In this document: positions 58,914 through 64,000 of the stretch, piece by piece | Numbering within the stretch: position 1 is the first letter of the stretch | How the letters are laid out: each line of letters begins with the position of its first letter | Position numbers and translations under genes: made by a program | NCBI GenBank assembly: GCA_963169765.1 | Contig: CAUJEN010000052.1 | Location: 1 to 64,000, forward strand | DNA length: 64,000 nt | Direction of reading: 5' to 3' | Source of the DNA: QWHO01 sp021404945 | GTDB taxonomy: Bacteria > Vulcanimicrobiota > Xenobia > Xenobiales > QWHO01 | Notes under the pieces: model-generated | Database searches by the model: none | What the model was told of the DNA's origin: nothing | The model's input: only the letters and a program-made list of their open reading frames with translations

Positions 58914-59393
58914 ATGCTTTGTCTCAAGTGTGGCCTGGAGAACCAGGGGCCAGGCCCGTCCTGCACTCGCTGTCAATTTCATCTGGGCCTGGTGGCCGAG
59001 CAACGGGGCTTCATGCCCCAGCTTTACGCCGTCCAGAAGTCCCAGCGCCAGCGGAGTATCGCCCCCGAAGAGGTGCGTCAGGTTCTGACTCGGCTCGACC
59101 AGGCCCTTGGCACCATGATTCGCCACGTGGATCAGACGCGCAACGTGCTCTCCATGATGAACCTGGAGGAAACCCGGGCGGGCGTACTGGGGGGCTTTCT
59201 GGCTCCCCTGCGCGACTCGATGGAGAGCTTTCGCGGGGAGGCTCTTACTCTGGAGGGGCAGATGGTCTTCCCCGATGCCACCCTGAGTCGCATGGACCAC
59301 ATCCAGGTATCGATCGCTCGCGGCTCGGAGGGCGTGGCCTACCTGATCCAGAACCTGCAGAGCTTCCTGGTCGAGAAGACCCGGAAGGAATAG
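58914..59393 (+). CDS. zinc-ribbon / helical protein
   Basis: The 159-residue protein begins with a zinc ribbon, MLCLKCGLENQGPGPSCTRC, where the two CxxC pairs are intact. The remainder is helical, with RSIAPEEVRQVLTRLDQALG, SMMNLEETRAGVLGG and GVAYLIQNLQSFLVEKTRKE, in a heptad-like pattern. Zinc-ribbon plus helical proteins are often partners or scaffolds, but no family is known to me. It is followed by 45 bases and then the alpha-2-macroglobulin gene on the same strand, which makes co-transcription possible. The 284-base upstream gap (58630-58913) holds no feature I can name. Confidence 0.65.
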   Translation: MLCLKCGLENQGPGPSCTRCQFHLGLVAEQRGFMPQLYAVQKSQRQRSIAPEEVRQVLTRLDQALGTMIRHVDQTRNVLSMMNLEETRAGVLGGFLAPLRDSMESFRGEALTLEGQMVFPDATLSRMDHIQVSIARGSEGVAYLIQNLQSFLVEKTRKE

Positions 59394-59438
59394 GGCGGCC
59401 CCGCTCGCCGACCAAACCCCGGATGGAGGGCTCAAAGC

Positions 59439-62400
59439 ATGCGCTGGGCACGACTGATCTTGTTCTGCATCCTGGCCGCACTGGTGACCTCGGGCTGCTC
59501 CTCTGGCCCCGGCCGGTCTGGCCCCCACTCGCGCGGGCCCGGTTCGCCCGATACCCCGCAAAGCACGGTGTCCCCCGCTCCGGGCCTGGTCTTCAATCTG
59601 TCCGAGGGCACCCCCGGGGGCGGGGGTACGCCCAGCCCCCCCACCGAATCCAAGCCATTGAGCGAGGGTGAAGTCAAGAAGCTGACCGCTCGCCTGCCGG
59701 CCCAGAAGAAGGTTCCCGGCCTGAAGCAGGAATTTGCCCTGCGCGAGAGTTCTCTGCCCGCTCCCCGGGCCGGCCGGGTAGAGAAGCAGCCCTTCCCTCC
59801 GCCGGTGCCGCCGGAGAGGGCACCCGAAGTCGAATCGGGGCCCCTCAAGGTGCTGCGCCACGCCCCCGAAGGGGCGGTGGAGCAAGTGCCTCAGCTCTCA
59901 GTGACCTTCTCCCAGCCCATGGTGGCGGTCACCTCCCACGCCGATACGCTGGCCAAAGGCGTACCCGTGCGCCTGGCCCCCGAAGTCGACGGCAACTGGC
60001 GCTGGGTGGGTAGCAAGACCCTCCTGTTCGAGCCCCGCGGGCTGGTGAGCGAGGGACATGAGCTGCACCGTTTCCCCATGGCCACCGAGTATACCGTGGA
60101 GGTGCCGGCCGGCACCCCCTCGGCCACCGGCAACAAGCTGGCCGCCGCCGAGCGCTGGACCTTCAAGACCCCGCCGCCCACCCTGGCTGGCGCTGCGCCC
60201 AAAGACGGGCCCCATCCCCTGGAGCCGCTCTTCTGGCTTCATTTCGATCAGGATGTGGTCCCCTCCAAGGTGATCGCCACCGTCAAGGTCTCCAATGACA
60301 TCTCGGTGCGACTGGCCAGCGAGGATGAGGTCAAGGCCGCCATCCTGGGGATCTCCGAGGAAGAGAAGAAGCGCTGGGTAGCCTTCAAGGCCACAGCGCC
60401 TCTCCAGCCGGCCACCGGCTACACGGTGAGCGTGGGCCCGGGGACCCCTTCGGCCGAAGGCCCCCTGCGTACCGAGAGCGCTCAAACCTACTCTTTTCGC
60501 ACCTACGATCGGCTCAAGGTGGAAGAGTCGCGCTGCGGCTGGGGGGACGATTGCCGCCCTCTGCAGCCCTTCTACATCCGTTTCAACAACCCGATCGATG
60601 AGGAAAAGCTCGACCCCGAGACCATGGTGAGGGTGGAGCCGTCGCTCCCCGGCCTCAAGGTGGAGGCCAGTGGCTCGGTCATCTGGGTGCGCGGGCAGAC
60701 GAAAGGGAGCACCACCTACACGGTGCGCCTGGACGGCTCGCTGCCGGACACTTTCGGCCAGACGCTCGGCGAGAGCGAGTCGCTCACTTTCAAGGTGGGC
60801 TCGGCCCAGCCCCAGCTCATGGCGCCCGGGGGCCAGCTGGTCACCCTGCAGGCCAAAGACAAACCGGGTTTCCCGCTCTACCTGATCAACTATCCGAAGC
60901 TCAAGGTCAAGATCTACGCCGTGGGGCCCGAGCAGTGGCCGGACTTTCTAAAGGCCCTTACTGACCAGAGCTATAACCGGCCCTTCCAGGCCCCCGGCGA
61001 GAAGGTGGTGGACATCACCCAGGAGACTGGAGTGCAGCCTGACGAGCTGACCGAGGTCAAGGTGGCTCTGGAGCCGGCTCTCAAGGATGGCAAGGGCATG
61101 GCCATCGTGGTGGTGGAGCCCGTTACCAGGGAGAAGTACCCCCAGCGCATCATCACCTGGGTGCAGGTCACCGACCTGGGCCTGGACGCCGCCAATGACG
61201 CCACCTCGCTGGTGGCCTATGTGAGCAAGCTGGCTGACGGCTCGCCCGTAAGCGAGGCCGAGGTCAGCCTGCTGGGTGGCCCCCGCGGCCGCACCGCCGC
61301 CGATGGCAGCCTGGAGCTGGAGCTCCCCTCTCACAGCTGCGAGATTTTAGTGGCACGCTCGGGCCAGGACGCCACGTTCCTGCCTCGCAACGTCTATGCC
61401 TGGGACCGGTCTGGCTGGTCGAAAATGCTCCAGAACGATCGGCTCATCTGGTTCGTGTTCGACGACCGCAAGATGTACCGACCCGACGAGGAGGTGCTCG
61501 TCAAAGGCTGGATACGGCGCTGGCAGGCCGGCCCGAAAGGCGACATCGCCGCCGCCGGCCCGGGTGGGGAGGCCCGGGTTTCCTGGACCCTCTACGACTC
61601 GCGCGGCAATGAGGTCGAGAAGGGCCAGACCCCGGTCAGTGCGCTGGGCGGCTTCGACCTCAAGCTGAAGCTGCCCAAGACCATGAACCTGGGCACCTCG
61701 CGGTTGGAGCTCTCCACCGGCCTCGCGCCCGGGGGCAGCACGGCTCACGCCTTCGAGGTGCAGGAATTCCGTCGGCCCGAGTTCGAGGTCAGCGCCAGCG
61801 CCGAGCCCGAAACCTCCTCCATCGGTCAGGGTGCTCTGGCCACGGTCAAGGCCAGCTACTACGCCGGGGGCGGTCTGCCCAACGCCCAGGTCGACTGGGC
61901 CGTGAGCGCTTCCCAGGGCTCCTTCCAGCCCCCCGGACGCGACGAATACACCTTCGGCACCTGGACTCCCTGGTGGGACATGGACTTCTCCGTGCGCCCC
62001 ACCGCCGACGCCACCCAGACCTTCGAGGGGCGCACCGACTCGAGTGGCGTACACCGCCTCAAGTTGGACTTTGCGAGCGTCGAGCCTCCCCGGCCCATGG
62101 TGGTGCGGGCCGAAGCCAGTGTGCAAGACGTCAACCGGCAGGCCTGGAACGCCTCCACCAGCGTGCTGGTGCACCCCTCCGACGCCTACGTGGGGCTCAA
62201 GACGGCCTCTACCTTCGTGGAGCAGGGCAAACCCATCGAGCTGGAAGTGCTGGTCTGCGATACCGCCGGTAAGGCCCTGACAGGCCGGCCCATCGAGCTG
62301 CGCTCGGCCCGCATCGATTACGAGTATCGTAAGGGTCGCTACCAGACCGTTTACGCTGACCGCCAGAGCTTCGACGAGAGCTCCAAGGGCGATACGCCTT

Positions 62401-64000
62401 CCCGTTTCAGCCTCAAGACGCCGGCCGGGGGCACCTACCAGATCACTGTGCGCACCTACGACGAGAAAGACCGGCCCAACGAGAGCCAGCTCACCGTCTG
62501 GGTTCCAGGCGGCAGGCAGGTGCCCGAGCGCGGGGTGGCTCAGGAGAAAGTGGTGCTGATCCCAGACCGCAAGGACTACCAACCGGGGGACACGGCCCAG
62601 ATTCTGGTGCAGGCGCCCTTTTACCCGGCCGAGGGGGTGCTCACCCTGCGCCGCTCGGGTCTGCTCGAGACGCGCCGCTTCAGCCTGAGCGGACCCTCTA
62701 CGGTGCTCAAGGTGACCATGGAGTCGGCCCACGTCCCCAACCTCTACGCCCAGGTCGACCTGGTGGGCAAGAACAACCGCGAGGACGACACCTCGGGCAA
62801 GTCCGAGCGGCCCGCCTACGCCACCGGCATGCTGAATCTGGCGGTTCCGCCCCGCGAGCGCACCCTCAAGGTGGAGGTGCTGCCCGCCCAGAAGGGGCTC
62901 GAGCCCGGTGCTGAGACTCACGTCGATGTGCGGGTGACCGACGCCAAAGGCCAGATCGTGGCCGACAGCGAGGTGGCCCTGGTGATGGTGGACGAGGCGG
63001 TGCTGGCCCTGACGGGCTACCAGATCGCCAATCCACTGGATCTGTTCTATGCCCAGCGAGATTCCGGAGTGAGCGACTGGCACAGCCGCCAGTATGTCAT
63101 GCTGGTGGATCTGGCCTCGTTGTCGGAGCAGGCCGAGCAACGCAGTGCTGATGGCCTCGCGGGAGGGGCCGTCATGGACGCCGAACCTCCCATGCCAAGC
63201 GCGGCGGCCGCTCCCGCTGAGGAGATGAGCAAGGCCCCGGTGGCTCGCCACTCCAAGCTCGAGGCCGGCGGGGGCGGGGCCAGCCAGCAGCCTCCCGTCA
63301 AGGTTCGCACCAACTTCTCTGCCCTGGCCCTGTTCGCGCCACTCGTCAAGACGAAGAGCGATGGTACCGCCAGGGTTAGCGTCAAACTGCCCGACAACCT
63401 CACTCGCTATCGCATCGTGGCCGTGGCCGTGGCCGGAGCCAACCAGTTCGGCAAGGGCGAGTCCAGCGTGGTGGCCCGCCTGCCGCTCATGGTGCGCCCC
63501 TCGCCCCCTCGCTTCCTGAACTTCGGCGATCGGGCCGAGTTGCCGGTGGTGGTGCAGAACCAGACCGATCAGCCACTCGAAGTGCAGGTGGTGGTGCGGG
63601 CCCAGAACGCCGTTCTGGCCGAGGGCCAGGGCCGGACTTTCCAGGTCAAGGCCAATGACCGGGCCGAGGTGCGCTTTCCGGTCAGCACCGACTCGGCCGG
63701 CACAGCCTCTTTCCAGGTAGGCGCTTTCAGCGGGGAGCACTCGGATGCCAGCGAGTTCAGCTTTCCGGTCTGGACCCCGGCTACGACCGAGGCCTTCGCT
63801 ACCTACGGCCAGCTCGACGAGGGCGCCACGGCCCAGCCGGTGCAGGCCCCTGGCGAGGTCTGGAAGCAGTTCGGAGGCCTGGAGTTGACCACCACCTCGA
63901 CCGCTCTGGCCGAGCTGACCGATGCCATGATCTACCTGGTCACCTACTCCTACGGCTGCGCCGAGCAGGTCTCCTCACGGGTGCTGGGAATCGTGGCGCT
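59439..64000 (+). CDS. alpha-2-macroglobulin family lipoprotein (partial)
   Basis: The frame is open from ATG 59439 to the window end, 1520 residues, and cut there. It starts with a lipoprotein signal peptide, MRWARLILFCILAALVTSGC, whose lipobox LVTSGC puts the mature end at Cys20. Macroglobulin domains follow, with a bait-like region rich in Pro, Ala, Gly and Ser near 1240-1290. The thioester motif GCAEQ (in YSYGCAEQVS) appears just before the edge, near residue 1507. Bacterial members act in the periplasm by trapping proteases through the thioester. The C-terminal receptor-like part and any pbpC partner lie outside the window. Confidence 0.9.
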   Translation, partial: MRWARLILFCILAALVTSGCSSGPGRSGPHSRGPGSPDTPQSTVSPAPGLVFNLSEGTPGGGGTPSPPTESKPLSEGEVKKLTARLPAQKKVPGLKQEFALRESSLPAPRAGRVEKQPFPPPVPPERAPEVESGPLKVLRHAPEGAVEQVPQLSVTFSQPMVAVTSHADTLAKGVPVRLAPEVDGNWRWVGSKTLLFEPRGLVSEGHELHRFPMATEYTVEVPAGTPSATGNKLAAAERWTFKTPPPTLAGAAPKDGPHPLEPLFWLHFDQDVVPSKVIATVKVSNDISVRLASEDEVKAAILGISEEEKKRWVAFKATAPLQPATGYTVSVGPGTPSAEGPLRTESAQTYSFRTYDRLKVEESRCGWGDDCRPLQPFYIRFNNPIDEEKLDPETMVRVEPSLPGLKVEASGSVIWVRGQTKGSTTYTVRLDGSLPDTFGQTLGESESLTFKVGSAQPQLMAPGGQLVTLQAKDKPGFPLYLINYPKLKVKIYAVGPEQWPDFLKALTDQSYNRPFQAPGEKVVDITQETGVQPDELTEVKVALEPALKDGKGMAIVVVEPVTREKYPQRIITWVQVTDLGLDAANDATSLVAYVSKLADGSPVSEAEVSLLGGPRGRTAADGSLELELPSHSCEILVARSGQDATFLPRNVYAWDRSGWSKMLQNDRLIWFVFDDRKMYRPDEEVLVKGWIRRWQAGPKGDIAAAGPGGEARVSWTLYDSRGNEVEKGQTPVSALGGFDLKLKLPKTMNLGTSRLELSTGLAPGGSTAHAFEVQEFRRPEFEVSASAEPETSSIGQGALATVKASYYAGGGLPNAQVDWAVSASQGSFQPPGRDEYTFGTWTPWWDMDFSVRPTADATQTFEGRTDSSGVHRLKLDFASVEPPRPMVVRAEASVQDVNRQAWNASTSVLVHPSDAYVGLKTASTFVEQGKPIELEVLVCDTAGKALTGRPIELRSARIDYEYRKGRYQTVYADRQSFDESSKGDTPSRFSLKTPAGGTYQITVRTYDEKDRPNESQLTVWVPGGRQVPERGVAQEKVVLIPDRKDYQPGDTAQILVQAPFYPAEGVLTLRRSGLLETRRFSLSGPSTVLKVTMESAHVPNLYAQVDLVGKNNREDDTSGKSERPAYATGMLNLAVPPRERTLKVEVLPAQKGLEPGAETHVDVRVTDAKGQIVADSEVALVMVDEAVLALTGYQIANPLDLFYAQRDSGVSDWHSRQYVMLVDLASLSEQAEQRSADGLAGGAVMDAEPPMPSAAAAPAEEMSKAPVARHSKLEAGGGGASQQPPVKVRTNFSALALFAPLVKTKSDGTARVSVKLPDNLTRYRIVAVAVAGANQFGKGESSVVARLPLMVRPSPPRFLNFGDRAELPVVVQNQTDQPLEVQVVVRAQNAVLAEGQGRTFQVKANDRAEVRFPVSTDSAGTASFQVGAFSGEHSDASEFSFPVWTPATTEAFATYGQLDEGATAQPVQAPGEVWKQFGGLELTTTSTALAELTDAMIYLVTYSYGCAEQVSSRVLGIVA

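Noticed and set aside
61347..63740. 797-residue minus-strand frame inside the alpha-2-macroglobulin gene
   Set aside because: It is antisense to a gene with a lipobox and an intact thioester motif and has shadow-like composition (His, Gly, Leu, Arg-rich).

Overview
This 64 kb window is a GC-rich, gene-dense bacterial chromosome segment with no rRNA, tRNA, CRISPR array, insertion sequence or prophage that I can see. The organism cannot be named from the sequence alone. Several traits suggest a deep-branching diderm on the Terrabacteria side (for example Armatimonadota or Eremiobacterota-like lineages): a yggS-sepF division pair, a two-subunit glycine decarboxylase (gcvPA/gcvPB), a GH57 protein with a DUF4912 domain, Gld-type ABC export genes, Ser/Thr kinase and FHA proteins, a PilT-like ATPase, and a lipoprotein alpha-2-macroglobulin. 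GTG and TTG starts and 4-base stop/start overlaps are very common. The lineage call is an inference.

Layout. 1-17 kb is mixed: an ATP-grasp PGM1-type ligase, a small IPT/TIG-like protein, a thiolase plus FadJ-type beta-oxidation operon, an alpha/beta hydrolase, a secreted-style HExxH metallopeptidase, an 869-residue protein of unknown function, a Uma2 nuclease, a secreted glycosidase-like protein, and an MBL-rhodanese protein that has lost most of its MBL core. 17-20 kb holds a 951-residue GH57 protein. 20.3-33.0 kb is a nearly continuous plus-strand run: purB, a SPOR protein, a receiver-GGDEF protein, ribF, gcvT-gcvH-gcvPA-gcvPB, an RsbW-like ATPase, a lipoate ligase, a 44-residue zinc-ribbon protein, a GNAT and hutH. 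The lipoate ligase fits the lipoyl protein GcvH, so this run looks like a glycine/one-carbon and cofactor operon with signalling genes inside it.

33-41 kb holds a coiled-coil/PilT fusion with altered catalytic motifs, yggS, sepF, a bacterial annexin-repeat protein with EF-hand-like repeats, three coupled small genes, a MerR regulator and a small zinc-ribbon gene. 41.4-45.2 kb is a minus-strand signalling operon: degenerate kinase, kinase with an extracytoplasmic binding-protein-like domain, and a membrane FHA protein. 45.6-50.2 kb is a Gld-type ABC exporter operon ending in a DUF4340 protein. A nucleotidyltransferase two-gene pair follows.

51.6-57.5 kb is the most unusual stretch. Three adjacent, otherwise unrelated proteins (a 1356-residue four-repeat protein, a beta-propeller and a small membrane protein) end in the same kind of tail: a hydrophobic residue, Gly-Gly, V-R-L/V, then basic residues. 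The 869-residue protein at 9-11.6 kb ends similarly. This looks like a C-terminal sorting or processing tag. A secreted protein, a zinc-ribbon/coiled-coil protein and a truncated alpha-2-macroglobulin lipoprotein close the window. A dispersed double-hairpin repeat of about 85-100 bp occurs three times (36.9, 40.1 and 50.4 kb).
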